Both the position numbers and the translations under genes were made by a program. This document shows, piece by piece, positions 8,324-16,526 of a stretch of DNA of 26,195 nucleotides (positions are counted from its first letter, which is position 1; each line of letters opens with the position of its first letter). A model generated the notes under the pieces. It had not been told where the DNA came from. It searched no databases and saw only the letters and a list, made by a program, of their open reading frames with translations. Source of the DNA: Chloroflexota bacterium (lineage in GTDB: Bacteria > Chloroflexota > Anaerolineae > Aggregatilineales > Phototrophicaceae); assembly GCA_026706395.1 (NCBI GenBank), contig JAPOYU010000096.1:1-26195 (forward strand). The letters are read 5' to 3'.

Positions 8324-9636
8324 GTTGTGTCGTCCCGCGCGTAAACCAGTTCTCCGGCAACATAGGTAGCCTGTATCGCCCGATCATCGGCGCAGATCAT
8401 CAGCGCAAAGAGCAATTCATCCAGCGTCTCCGCCACATCCGCGCGCAACTTGAGCAAGGGGGTCGCCTGCGGATCCAGCACAGCGATATCGGCCGGACAA
8501 CCGGCCTGCAAACTGCCGACGCTCTCGGCAATGCCAAGCGCTTCCGCGCTGCCCAGCGTCGCCAGATAATAGCTCTGCGCCACTGTGGCCGAGATGCCGC
8601 GCAGCTGCGCCATTTTGTAGGCTTCGCTCATCGTCTGCAGCATTGAAAAGCTGGTGCCGCCGCCGACATCCGTCCCCAAGCCGACCGTGACCGGACGCGC
8701 CGCGTCTTTGGTCGTCGCGATATCGAACAGGCCGCTGCCGATGAAAAAGTTCGAGGTCGGGCAATGCGCGATCTTGGCGCCGGTTTCATGGAAGCGGAGC
8801 AACTCAGCCTCCGACAGGTGGATGCCGTGCCCGTAAATCGCCCGCTCGTTTAGCAGGCCATAGTGGTCGTAAATGTCGGTATAGTTTTTTCGCGCCGGAT
8901 AAAGTTCCGCCGCCCGCGCCACTTCCGCCAGGTTCTCCGAGATATGCGACTGCAAACGGACATCGCTGTGCTCGCGCATCAGGGCGCCGGCCAACTCAAG
9001 CTGCCGCGGACTGCTCGTAAGGGCGAAGCGCGGCGTCACGGTGTACAGGCAGCGCCCCCGCTTGTGCCAGCGCTCGATCAGCGCCTTCGAATCGTCATAA
9101 CTTGCTTCCGCCGTATCCAGGATATCCCCTGGGGCATAGCTGTCCATCATCATTTTTCCGGCCAGGATCAGCATGTTTTGCGCACCCGCCGCCTCGAAGA
9201 TCGCGTCGACCGAAAGCGGCGCCGATGTGCAGAATACCGAAGCCGCGGTACTGCCATTGCGCAGCAGTTCGGCGATGAAAAAGTCGGCGATTTCCCGCGC
9301 GTGCTCGGGGTCATTGAACTTGGCTTCTGCCGGGAAGGTGTATTTGTTCAGCCACTCCAAAAGCTGGGCGCCGTAGGAGCCGATGATCTCCACCTGCGGA
9401 TAATGAATATGCGCGTCAACGAAGCCCGGCAGGAGAATCGCGTCGGGATAATGATGCGTCTTGATACCGTCCGGCAACTGATCTTTGAGCTTGCCATAGT
9501 CGCCGACCGCGCGAATCATGCCGTTGCGGATCAGTATCAAGCCGTCGGACTCATAGACGACGCAGTCTTCCACCGCGTGCAGAAAGGGATCGTTGACCAG
9601 GCTGTAAACGGCGCCGCGCAGCGCTAGGTCCGTCAT
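8320..9636 (-). CDS. guaD: Guanine deaminase
   Basis: Cytoplasmic metal-dependent amidohydrolase converting guanine to xanthine and ammonia. Residue numbers here count from the upstream TTG at 9648. The first metal ligands are His80 and His82 in DAHIHYPQ. The next conserved segments are QSHISE (His235, Glu238), GHGIHLSE (His274, His277), HCPTSNFFIGSG and the aspartate of GLGTDVGGGTSFSM (Asp327). PTSNFFIGSGLF and TDVGGGTS are characteristic of guanine deaminases rather than other amidohydrolases, and the length (about 440) matches. ATG 9636 is preferred, with GGAA six bases upstream; TTG 9648 and ATG 9642 are alternatives. It is the last gene of a minus-strand group and shares stop-codon bases with the convergent glycosyltransferase. 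Confidence 0.92.
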   Translation of the reverse strand: MTDLALRGAVYSLVNDPFLHAVEDCVVYESDGLILIRNGMIRAVGDYGKLKDQLPDGIKTHHYPDAILLPGFVDAHIHYPQVEIIGSYGAQLLEWLNKYTFPAEAKFNDPEHAREIADFFIAELLRNGSTAASVFCTSAPLSVDAIFEAAGAQNMLILAGKMMMDSYAPGDILDTAEASYDDSKALIERWHKRGRCLYTVTPRFALTSSPRQLELAGALMREHSDVRLQSHISENLAEVARAAELYPARKNYTDIYDHYGLLNERAIYGHGIHLSEAELLRFHETGAKIAHCPTSNFFIGSGLFDIATTKDAARPVTVGLGTDVGGGTSFSMLQTMSEAYKMAQLRGISATVAQSYYLATLGSAEALGIAESVGSLQAGCPADIAVLDPQATPLLKLRADVAETLDELLFALMICADDRAIQATYVAGELVYARDDTT

Positions 9637-9699
9637 GAGCATTTCCAATGAGTTGACCAGGTTTTGGGGCGATGTCGGTTCCAGTTAGCGGAGACCATC

Positions 9700-10881
9700 T
9701 TAATCCCCCCGCAAGCTCGTCACCTCTTCCCAGCCGCCGCTGGACCAGGATCGGGTCATCGCCGCGTGCACATCCGCCACCGCCAGGGCGTCTGCAAAGT
9801 TGGGCGCGGAGGCTTTGCCCTCGGCCACGGCTTTGAGGAAGTGAAATGCTTCGATGACCTTCATGTCCTCGTAGCCCAAGCCGCTGCCATCGCCCGGGTT
9901 AAAATTGCCGTGAAAGGGATATCTGTCGCCGCCGACCAGCCGCATGTAGCCATCGTGCCGCCGATGATCGCCGGGCAGATACAATGCCAGTTCGTTCATC
10001 CGCTCGAAATCCCAGTTGAGCGCGCCCTTCGTCCCGTTCAGTTCAAAGGCCATCTGATTCTTGGGCCCGAAAATCGAGCGCGAAGCCTCGAATGTTCCGC
10101 GCGCGCCGTTTTCGAATTCGACAAGCGCGCCGACATAGTCTTCATTGCTGACTACGCCCTTCGGGTCTTCGGGCGCCCCGCGCGAATAATGCGTGCCTGC
10201 ACCCGGGATTGGCAATGGACGTTCGCCGATAAATGAATGCGAATTGCTGACCAGCCGTCTGACCCGGCCGCATAGGTGGAGGGCCATATCCGTCACATGC
10301 GCCATGATATCGCCCAAAACGCCATAACCGGATATCGCGCGGTCAAAGCGCCAGGAGAGCAGCCCCAGCGGATCGCTGCCGTACATGCTGAAGAAACGCC
10401 CGCGATACTGTGTCAACTCGCCCAGCGCGCCGTCGTCGATCAGTTGCTTAGCGTGAATGACCATCGGCGCCCAGCGGTAATTGAAACCGACAAAGCTTAA
10501 GACAGCCGCCTGGCGCGCCAATTGCTCGATCTGAGCCGTTTCCTCCGGGCCCCGCCCGACCGGTTTCTCGCAGAATATGTGCTTTCCCGCCGCCGCCGCC
10601 GCCCGCACGATATCGACATGCAAGTTATTTGGCGTAGCGATGTTCACGATCTGGACATCCGGATGTTCAATCACGTCTTGCCAGCGCGCGGTCGCCATCT
10701 CAAAGCCCAGCCGCTCGCGCGCGTCTTCCGCCCGCTCGGCGACATTATCCGAGCAGATGATCAGCCGCGCCTTCAAACCCGCATCAGGAAATCGCTGCCG
10801 CACCATGTAGTAGGAGCGCGCGTGAACCTGCCCCATCCAGCCCATGCCGATTAGTCCGATGCCGAGTTCAGTCTGCGGCAT
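9700..10881 (-). CDS. Gfo/Idh/MocA family NAD(P)-dependent oxidoreductase
   Basis: Cytoplasmic two-domain dehydrogenase acting on a sugar, inositol or related polyol; the exact substrate is unknown. The N-terminal Rossmann fold begins GIGLIGMGWMGQVHA with the dinucleotide motif GMGWMG at residues 12-17. TPNNLHVD is at 83-90 and the catalytic-lysine motif EKPVG at 105-109. The C-terminal sheet domain holds GYGVLGDIMAHVTDMALHL, with Asp191 and His195 in the places usually used for substrate binding and catalysis. Its 393 residues are typical. ATG 10881 is preceded by AAGGGA at a normal distance. It sits 36 bp after the small cyclotransferase-like gene and 63 bp before the guanine deaminase start, all on the minus strand, so co-transcription is likely. 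Confidence 0.88.
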   Translation of the reverse strand: MPQTELGIGLIGMGWMGQVHARSYYMVRQRFPDAGLKARLIICSDNVAERAEDARERLGFEMATARWQDVIEHPDVQIVNIATPNNLHVDIVRAAAAAGKHIFCEKPVGRGPEETAQIEQLARQAAVLSFVGFNYRWAPMVIHAKQLIDDGALGELTQYRGRFFSMYGSDPLGLLSWRFDRAISGYGVLGDIMAHVTDMALHLCGRVRRLVSNSHSFIGERPLPIPGAGTHYSRGAPEDPKGVVSNEDYVGALVEFENGARGTFEASRSIFGPKNQMAFELNGTKGALNWDFERMNELALYLPGDHRRHDGYMRLVGGDRYPFHGNFNPGDGSGLGYEDMKVIEAFHFLKAVAEGKASAPNFADALAVADVHAAMTRSWSSGGWEEVTSLRGD

Positions 10882-10917
10882 GTTCTTTCCCTTGTACTGG
10901 TCTTGGGTCCGCCGGAA

Positions 10918-11265
10918 TCACGCCTGATCAGGCGGTTCGATGTGAATGCGGAAACTCGACTTTGGATTCTCGATATAAGCCCAGGCGCGCGTCTTGCTCA
11001 CCAGTGTCACGCTGACTCGCTGATAGGCATCGCCCTCATAATCGTCCAGCTTTTGCAGCTCCTCGCCGGTCACTTCAAAGAGTTGGCCATCGACCATAGA
11101 GCCGGGGTGCGGCTGCAATATCGAGTAGACGAAGTGGATGCCGCGCAGGTTCGCCAGCCTGTAGCCGCGCAGGGAATCCGGCTTGCCCTCGCCCAGCTCC
11201 CGCTCCAGTAGCTGAACCTGTGTCGCAGGATCCCGCAGCGTTCCGTATGTGAAGAGCTTTTCCAT
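10918..11265 (-). CDS. Gamma-glutamylcyclotransferase-like (AIG2 family) protein
   Basis: Small 115-residue protein of the cyclotransferase/AIG2-like fold, which typically acts on gamma-glutamyl amines or peptides to release 5-oxoproline. The substrate-binding motif YGTLR is at residues 7-11. The likely catalytic glutamate is Glu77 in DDYEGDAYQRV, and the central GxLFEV strand is also present (DGQLFEV, 59-65). ATG 11265 follows GGAGGT with an eight-base gap. An upstream in-frame start at 11286 would place the strong Shine-Dalgarno site inside the gene and is rejected. It is the first gene of the presumed unit with the oxidoreductase and guanine deaminase. Confidence 0.85.
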   Translation of the reverse strand: MEKLFTYGTLRDPATQVQLLERELGEGKPDSLRGYRLANLRGIHFVYSILQPHPGSMVDGQLFEVTGEELQKLDDYEGDAYQRVSVTLVSKTRAWAYIENPKSSFRIHIEPPDQA

Positions 11266-11387
11266 TTGGGCGGACCTCCGCCTCACAATGCTGTAACAGC
11301 TGATCCGGAACCACGTCCAGGAAGTAATTCATGGTCGCGTTTGCGCGTACTGTGCGGGAATTCTGCGGAAATCGCAAGCGCGTTACC

Positions 11388-11414
11388 ATTTTACTTGCTG
11401 TGAGCGGCTGTCAA
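11388..11414 (-). promoter_or_regulatory. Candidate promoter for the cyclotransferase-oxidoreductase-guaD unit
   Basis: On the minus strand a perfect -35 TTGACA (complement of 11409-11414) is followed after 15 bp by TAAAAT (complement of 11388-11393, five of six positions). The spacer is on the short side. Transcription would start near 11381 and give a leader of about 115 bases before ATG 11265. It lies just downstream of the 901-residue gene, so the three following genes need not depend on that gene's transcript. Confidence 0.45.
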
Positions 11415-11435
11415 GTCTGGGTTTCGCGACTTTTC

Positions 11436-14141
11436 TTACTCAGCCCTTTGCGGGTGAGCCCCGTCCAGGTAGCCGGCGATCCATTTCAGCATGTCGACCG
11501 ACCCCTGCGGATTCGCCTCGCCCTGCATCAACTGCCGGTCGATGCTGTCGTCGCTGCGCATCAGCGATGGCTTGCTGCGATTCTCCGCCATCTGCGTAAT
11601 CCGGTTGGCGAGATTGCGCAGGTTATTCGCCAGGATATGCCTTTGTTCCGATGAAAGCTCGCTGCTGACGCTGTCCACTTCCCGCCGGATGGTATGTGGA
11701 TCGGTATCAGACAGCCCGCCGCTATCAAAGGCTTCGGTGATGTGTTCGAGCATGATATACGCTGTGTTGATCGCCTCGGCGAGTTCAGCCGGGCCACGGC
11801 TGTGCAGCCAGCGCCGCATCGCCAGCACGGTCTTGATGATGTGCTTCTGCTCTTCCAAATGCCGCTGCGAATCAAGCTCGCGCTGCAGCCGCTGCAATTG
11901 AGGCAAGGCACAGCTATGGGTATAAGCGCGCCACCAGTTGTTGAGCGCCTCTTGCAGGTTTCGGCTGAAAGCAATCCGGCGGCAAATGCGGGCCAGTCCC
12001 TCGACGACCACTGCAAGATCCTCTTCCGTATCAAACTGCACGGTGAGTTGGGTCATAACGACGCGCGTCGCCGCCTCGGACTGTAATTGCTGGCAGGCAT
12101 CAAACAGGGTCCACAAGTGCCGGTATGAAATCTTGACTTCATGATGTTTCGCCAGCAGCCGGGCGAGAGCCTCAGTCAGTCGCTGTGTTGAGGGCTCCCA
12201 CTGATAGTAGTCGAGCAGGGAAAAATAGCAGGCGATGACGTCTTGAGCTGGCGCGTTCTGTATGGCGCTCGCCGCGTTCATCACTGAGAGCAGCTTTTCA
12301 AGCGGCAAGTCGTCTTGTTCCAGGGCATGGCTCAAGCGCGGAAACAGCAGCTCATGGTCCGCCAGGTTACCCAAGGCCTTCGCTATGAATTCGCGATCAT
12401 CGAGATGCAGGATGTATTGCAATAAAAGGTCGACGGCGTCCTCGGACATCTGATGGACCGCCTCGGTCGCCAGCAGGCGTATCAATGCAGGCGCGCGGTA
12501 CATCGCCGGCAAGTTCGCCCTCTGTTCAGACTGCGCCAGGCCGATCAATCTGCGCGCTGCGCCAGCCGATACCAGCATCTCGTCGGATGAGCTGATTCCA
12601 TTGTAGAGGGCGAAGAGGAAATGCTCCGGCCGGTCATCGATCAGCGCGTCAATAGCGCTGACCGACGCATTCTGCAAAGCCAGGCGGACATTGGTCTCAA
12701 GCGCGGCAATCAGCGACTCGTCGCCGTAAAGATCAGCGAGGATCTCCGGTACGCGCCTGGCCGCTATAAGAATCAGTTGAATGCCCAATTCGCCATCGCT
12801 GTACGCGCGTTTTGCCGCCGAAAGCACGCTCTGCTTCAAAATGTCATGGAGTTGATAGGACTGCGGTTCATGCGCGATCAACTCCAGCCAGCCGGCCAGC
12901 GTACCGATATCGCCTTCCTGGATCGCCACGTCCAGGGAATTCTGCGCCGCCCTGTGCAGCCGCGGGATCCAACGCTCGTCCACCCCCAGGTTTATCAGTC
13001 GATTGCGGATGAACACGTAAACCGCATCCGGCTGATCTTCCAGCATCTCTTCAAACCGTCCGGCGAGCGCGGCATCCAACTCCTCATCCCGTTCCAGTTC
13101 TTCAGCCACCCATTTTCCGGCGGTCGAATCACGATTATGGAGCGCGTTCTCCAGCAACTTCTCGACATACAGCCGCCGCAGGTTCTTGCTCGGTGGTTCG
13201 GCGCCGTCCAAAATGCTCATCATCGCATCTGTAGAGACTTCATCCCCCGCCCGGACGTGATGGTCGACCCAGAAGCGCTCCGCCAGCTGCTGCAAGCCAT
13301 CGGCCAAGTTTCCCGGCCCGCTATGGGACAGGTCAGGCAAGGCCATTTTTTGTATGTCTGCGGCGAGTACTGAAGGCTCGCCTGCCCACAGGACGCGCAA
13401 TACTTCAATAAATGGGTGTTGGAGGACCTCGCTTATGACTCGCTGCTCGCGCCAGTCAAAGCGCCAGGCACCGTCGTCAGCGTCATCGTCGACGAATGCG
13501 ATCTGCGGTCTGCGTTGGCACTTGGCTGGTTGGCTGCTCGCGAAGGTAATCCAAGAGGCCAGCTTGCCGGGCAACAGAGCTTGAATGCCGGCGATGCATT
13601 CCAGGCGCAGGTTAAAGTCCGCCGGAAAACCGCTGATCAACAGCTGCTTGTTGTCGATCAATGCGCCCAACAATGACAGCAAGTATTCGAATCCTGGATC
13701 GGGCAATTGATCAAGAATGCGCGCCAGGTTTTTCGCGCGCGTCTCGGCGTCGACCGCGGTAAACATTGGCGCTTGCAATAAGGGCAGAGTGACGTCAACG
13801 TCTCGCGTCGCTTGCGGCAAAAAGGACAGCCAACTCTCGAACTGGTCGGCCGCCTGGGTGAGCAAATCCGGCGGAATGAAGACATAATGATCGGTGAAAG
13901 ATCCGGGCAGATCGGGGGCCGGCTGATTGACGACCAGCAGCATTTGCGAACCGTCGTACTCCACTATCGCCAACCCGATTTGGCCCGCGCCCGCGCCGTC
14001 GACCAGCGGTTCAATAGCGATTATTCGCGTGTAGAATGCGGGGTCTAGCGATGGTAATGCCCCATTGAAGAGCAGAAGTTTTCGCTGCCCCTCGCCTTGA
14101 TCACCCTGCTCGTGACCAAGTATTACATATTCCAGTGTCAC
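11436..14141 (-). CDS. Large cytoplasmic protein, alpha/beta N-terminus plus helical repeats, possibly GAP1-like
   Basis: Not confidently recognised. The 901-residue product has no signal peptide or transmembrane helix. Residues 1-230 are a mixed alpha/beta region that opens with LEYVILGHEQGDQGEGQRK and contains IGLAIVEYDGSQMLLVV and DHYVFIPPDLL. A segment at 185-201, GIQALLPGKLASWITFA, recalls the middle domain of GTPase-associated protein 1 (GAP1) proteins of bacterial conflict systems, where a similar L-P-x-x-L-x-x-x-I-T-F strand occurs. That link is from memory of the family and is tentative. From about 240 to 890 the sequence is a long, Leu/Ala-rich helical array with a central acidic part, ending in a charged tail. 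The start is GTG 14141 behind AAGGGG. It is transcribed divergently from the secreted WD40 gene across 231 bp. A scaffold or regulatory role is plausible but unproven. Confidence 0.7.
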   Translation of the reverse strand: MTLEYVILGHEQGDQGEGQRKLLLFNGALPSLDPAFYTRIIAIEPLVDGAGAGQIGLAIVEYDGSQMLLVVNQPAPDLPGSFTDHYVFIPPDLLTQAADQFESWLSFLPQATRDVDVTLPLLQAPMFTAVDAETRAKNLARILDQLPDPGFEYLLSLLGALIDNKQLLISGFPADFNLRLECIAGIQALLPGKLASWITFASSQPAKCQRRPQIAFVDDDADDGAWRFDWREQRVISEVLQHPFIEVLRVLWAGEPSVLAADIQKMALPDLSHSGPGNLADGLQQLAERFWVDHHVRAGDEVSTDAMMSILDGAEPPSKNLRRLYVEKLLENALHNRDSTAGKWVAEELERDEELDAALAGRFEEMLEDQPDAVYVFIRNRLINLGVDERWIPRLHRAAQNSLDVAIQEGDIGTLAGWLELIAHEPQSYQLHDILKQSVLSAAKRAYSDGELGIQLILIAARRVPEILADLYGDESLIAALETNVRLALQNASVSAIDALIDDRPEHFLFALYNGISSSDEMLVSAGAARRLIGLAQSEQRANLPAMYRAPALIRLLATEAVHQMSEDAVDLLLQYILHLDDREFIAKALGNLADHELLFPRLSHALEQDDLPLEKLLSVMNAASAIQNAPAQDVIACYFSLLDYYQWEPSTQRLTEALARLLAKHHEVKISYRHLWTLFDACQQLQSEAATRVVMTQLTVQFDTEEDLAVVVEGLARICRRIAFSRNLQEALNNWWRAYTHSCALPQLQRLQRELDSQRHLEEQKHIIKTVLAMRRWLHSRGPAELAEAINTAYIMLEHITEAFDSGGLSDTDPHTIRREVDSVSSELSSEQRHILANNLRNLANRITQMAENRSKPSLMRSDDSIDRQLMQGEANPQGSVDMLKWIAGYLDGAHPQRAE

Positions 14142-14372
14142 GCTGGGCGCCCCTTGATGATCACGCCAACGGCTTGTGCTGTCATTGTGTCAAATTGTCC
14201 GCCGACGCGCAAGCGTTTGCAGGCTGCCGGCAGGTTGCTCTCGGCGCATTGTCCGGGTTGCTTAACTTCACAGGTCATGGGGCTCTATCTGTGGCCGCAT
14301 ATCCCAAGTGATTCGTCGGCCGCGGAGATGCTATAATAGCTGCGCTCGGCCCACCTGAAACGGGAGTTGTAA
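14142..14372. other. Divergent intergenic region between the 901-residue protein and the secreted WD40 gene
   Basis: No gene is seen in these 231 bp. It carries the plus-strand extended -10 box, a minus-strand ribosome site (AAGGGG near 14151) for the GTG start at 14141, and two copies of TTGTCCG (14195-14201 and 14249-14255). The same heptamer occurs four times, counting both strands, in the first 425 bp of the window. Shared regulation of the two divergent genes is possible. Confidence 0.5.
14329..14337 (+). promoter_or_regulatory. Extended -10 promoter of the secreted WD40 gene
   Basis: TGCTATAAT is a perfect extended -10 element (TGnTATAAT). No good -35 hexamer is seen at 16-18 bp, which is common for extended -10 promoters. 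Transcription should begin near 14344, giving a leader of about 29 bases that includes GGGAG at 14362-14366, six bases before ATG 14373. Confidence 0.6.
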
Positions 14373-16007
14373 ATGGCAAAGGTCAGGTCCAGGATATGTC
14401 TGTTATTGCTTTCCGCGCTGTTTACTACGCAAGCGCTCGGCCAAGGAGCGCCCGCCCAGATCGAAACCGCTCTGAACAATCTGAGCGGTCGGCTCGGTCA
14501 CACAGTAGGCCTCAGCGATTTGTCCAACTGGCGCTGGGTCCAAAAGCAATTTGCCGATTCCGCCTTGGGTTGCGCATCAGCCAGCGGGAGCGGCGGCGCC
14601 GTTCTGGGCTATGAATTCAGGCTGACGTATGACGACGTAGTCTATGACTATCGTGTATCGGGCGATAATTCGATTGTCGTGTATTGTGGCGAGATTGATC
14701 CCAACCAGGCGTCGGCTGCGCAAGCCTCGCAATATTCCAATCGGTTGTGCGCTGCTACCGCGGTTGACGGCCCCTACATGCGTTCGAATATCATTTACGG
14801 CATTGATGCCGAAGTGACGCAAGACTTCCTGAACCTGCGCGGACAGCCGTCCGCTAGCGGGCAAATCCTGCAGCAGATTCCGGCCGGCTTGAGTTTCGAA
14901 GTCACTGCCGGTCCGGATTGCGCCGAGGGCTACGTTTGGTGGCTGGTCAATGTCGGCGGCCAAACCGGTTATGTTGCCGAAGCGGGAGACGGTACAACTT
15001 TCCTCCGGCCAAAACGCCCGATATCGCTGCCCAGCCGCGAGATTCTCAATACGAATCTGGTCAACTGGCTGGGTGAACTATCTCGCGTTGAAGGCAATTT
15101 CCAGCCTCAGCATGTTTGGTCCTCCGACAGCGTCTTCATCGCCTTGCCCGGCGCCCGCGGGTCGGACAGCATCTGGCTCTACGACCTGCGCAGCCAGCCA
15201 ATGACGCCGCAGTTGCTGGAATATGACGCCGGAATTTCGACGCTGGCCTTTCGCCCCAATCGCTCAGAGGTAGCCTTCGGCGGTATCAGCGGCAGGCTTC
15301 ACCTCTGGCGCTTTGAAAGCAACGGCGAGCTAACGAGGACCGAATTGCTGTTTCTTAACGCGCATGGCGGCGCAGTATCCGCTCTTGGCTTCAGCGCTGA
15401 CGGCAATCGCATGGCGAGTGCCGGTCCCATCGCCTATACGCATGTCGAAGTTGACCGGAACTTCGCTGCCATCGTCTGGGACCTGCCTACTGTCGCGCAG
15501 CAAGCCGTACTCGCCGGCCATCAAGGACTGATACGCGCAATCGCCTTCAGCCCAGATGGCGCGGTGATCGCTTCGGGCGCTGATGATGGCACGGTACGTT
15601 TCTGGGACGCCAACAACGGTGTCGGCTTGAGTATCCGCGACCTTGACGCGCCGGTGACAGCGCTTGAATACAGCCCGGACGGTCAATTGCTCGCGATAGG
15701 CTTGTCGCGCGTAAACGATAATCTGTTGCTGCTTGACGAAATGCCGAGAGCGCAGATAGCCAGTTATCAACTTCCGACCGCCGGCCTGACCTCACTCAGT
15801 TTCAATTCGGACGGCTCCATGCTGGTGGTCGGCGCCGCTGAGGGCATAATTTCCGTCTGGAATACCCAGTCGCAAGAACTCATTGTCACGCGCGAAACCG
15901 GGGCCGCCGTACGGGATGTCAGCTTCAGCCCCGACGGCTCCCTGATTGCCGTCTCGACCGAGGATCACGCATTGACATTATATGGCGTTCCGCTGGGCTC
16001 GGGTTAG
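14373..16007 (+). CDS. Secreted SH3b-domain, seven-bladed WD40 protein
   Basis: A 544-residue exported protein. The signal peptide is clear (basic start, hydrophobic core at residues 9-22, cut after ALGQ). Residues 44-105 form a small domain with W-x-DSALGCASA and a YDYRVSG...VVYC end. This is a cysteine-paired module also found in lipoproteins and inhibitors of Chloroflexota and Actinobacteria. An SH3b domain follows at about 140-212 (DFLNLRGQPSASGQILQQIP, then WWLVNVGGQTGYVAE), typical of proteins that touch peptidoglycan. The rest is about seven WD40-type blades, with strands such as LHLWRFES, AIVWDLPT, VRFWDANN and ISVWNTQS, enough for one closed propeller. The start follows GGGAG at six bases. 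A binding or sensing role at the cell wall is inferred; there is no catalytic motif. Confidence 0.85.
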   Translation: MAKVRSRICLLLLSALFTTQALGQGAPAQIETALNNLSGRLGHTVGLSDLSNWRWVQKQFADSALGCASASGSGGAVLGYEFRLTYDDVVYDYRVSGDNSIVVYCGEIDPNQASAAQASQYSNRLCAATAVDGPYMRSNIIYGIDAEVTQDFLNLRGQPSASGQILQQIPAGLSFEVTAGPDCAEGYVWWLVNVGGQTGYVAEAGDGTTFLRPKRPISLPSREILNTNLVNWLGELSRVEGNFQPQHVWSSDSVFIALPGARGSDSIWLYDLRSQPMTPQLLEYDAGISTLAFRPNRSEVAFGGISGRLHLWRFESNGELTRTELLFLNAHGGAVSALGFSADGNRMASAGPIAYTHVEVDRNFAAIVWDLPTVAQQAVLAGHQGLIRAIAFSPDGAVIASGADDGTVRFWDANNGVGLSIRDLDAPVTALEYSPDGQLLAIGLSRVNDNLLLLDEMPRAQIASYQLPTAGLTSLSFNSDGSMLVVGAAEGIISVWNTQSQELIVTRETGAAVRDVSFSPDGSLIAVSTEDHALTLYGVPLGSG

Positions 16008-16514
16008 GCTGTCAACTCGCATCAGTCATTCGACCGAACAGCGGCATTCCACATTAGCAGATCTGCATCTGCAACCGGATGAGTTGCACCGCACTCCGGT
16101 ATTTCGCCTAAATAGCGATTCCTGGTCCGCAAAAGAAAGGAGGTCGCGTCTGATTTTCCCGGCGCTTACTTCTTTGACGAAAGGCCTATGCTGCGCTCTA
16201 ATACTGGCTCAATAGCGCGCGATTAGTCTGTTCAAACTGTAATACATTTCAACGGTAACTGTAGCGTATCGCAACTGCGTTTTGCATATTGCCGGATGCG
16301 ACAGTATCATCGGGTAGACGGCTGGCCAAAAAGGCAATTGCGCGGCGCGTTGAGCGCACCGGCTAGAGATTGCCGGTACCGGTCTGTGCCCTGATCATTT
16401 CGCTGCGGCCAGCAGACGGCGTTTTCCTGTTGCAGCGTTCGGCCTAGCTGAAGGTAGTTCGGACGCTCATATGTTATACTTGCTAGATATTACGGTTCTT
16501 TTGCCGCGCCATCG
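16008..16514. other. Long intergenic region upstream of the STAND kinase
   Basis: No gene is supported in these 507 bp, parts of which look less GC-rich than the flanks. Noted elements are an orphan perfect Shine-Dalgarno AAAGGAGGT at 16136-16144 without a standard start codon at the right distance, a 10-bp palindrome CCGGTACCGG at 16373-16382, and the kinase promoter near the right end. No T-tailed hairpin was found after the WD40 gene, so read-through into this stretch is possible. Confidence 0.5.
16472..16480 (+). promoter_or_regulatory. Extended -10 promoter of the STAND kinase gene
   Basis: TGTTATACT fits the extended -10 pattern TGnTATAAT with one mismatch. A -35 hexamer is not evident. 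The start point would be near 16487, leaving a leader of about 40 bases before the chosen start codon at 16527. Confidence 0.45.
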
Positions 16515-16526
16515 ATGGAGGCATTC

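Noticed and set aside
11075..11389. 104-codon minus-strand frame that starts upstream of the cyclotransferase gene
   Set aside because: It overlaps the conserved YGTLR protein in another frame and becomes Gly/Ala/Arg-rich shadow sequence.
16515..16526. Upstream ATG of the kinase gene
   Set aside because: This ATG overlaps the GGAGG that best serves the ATG at 16527, and no ribosome site precedes it.
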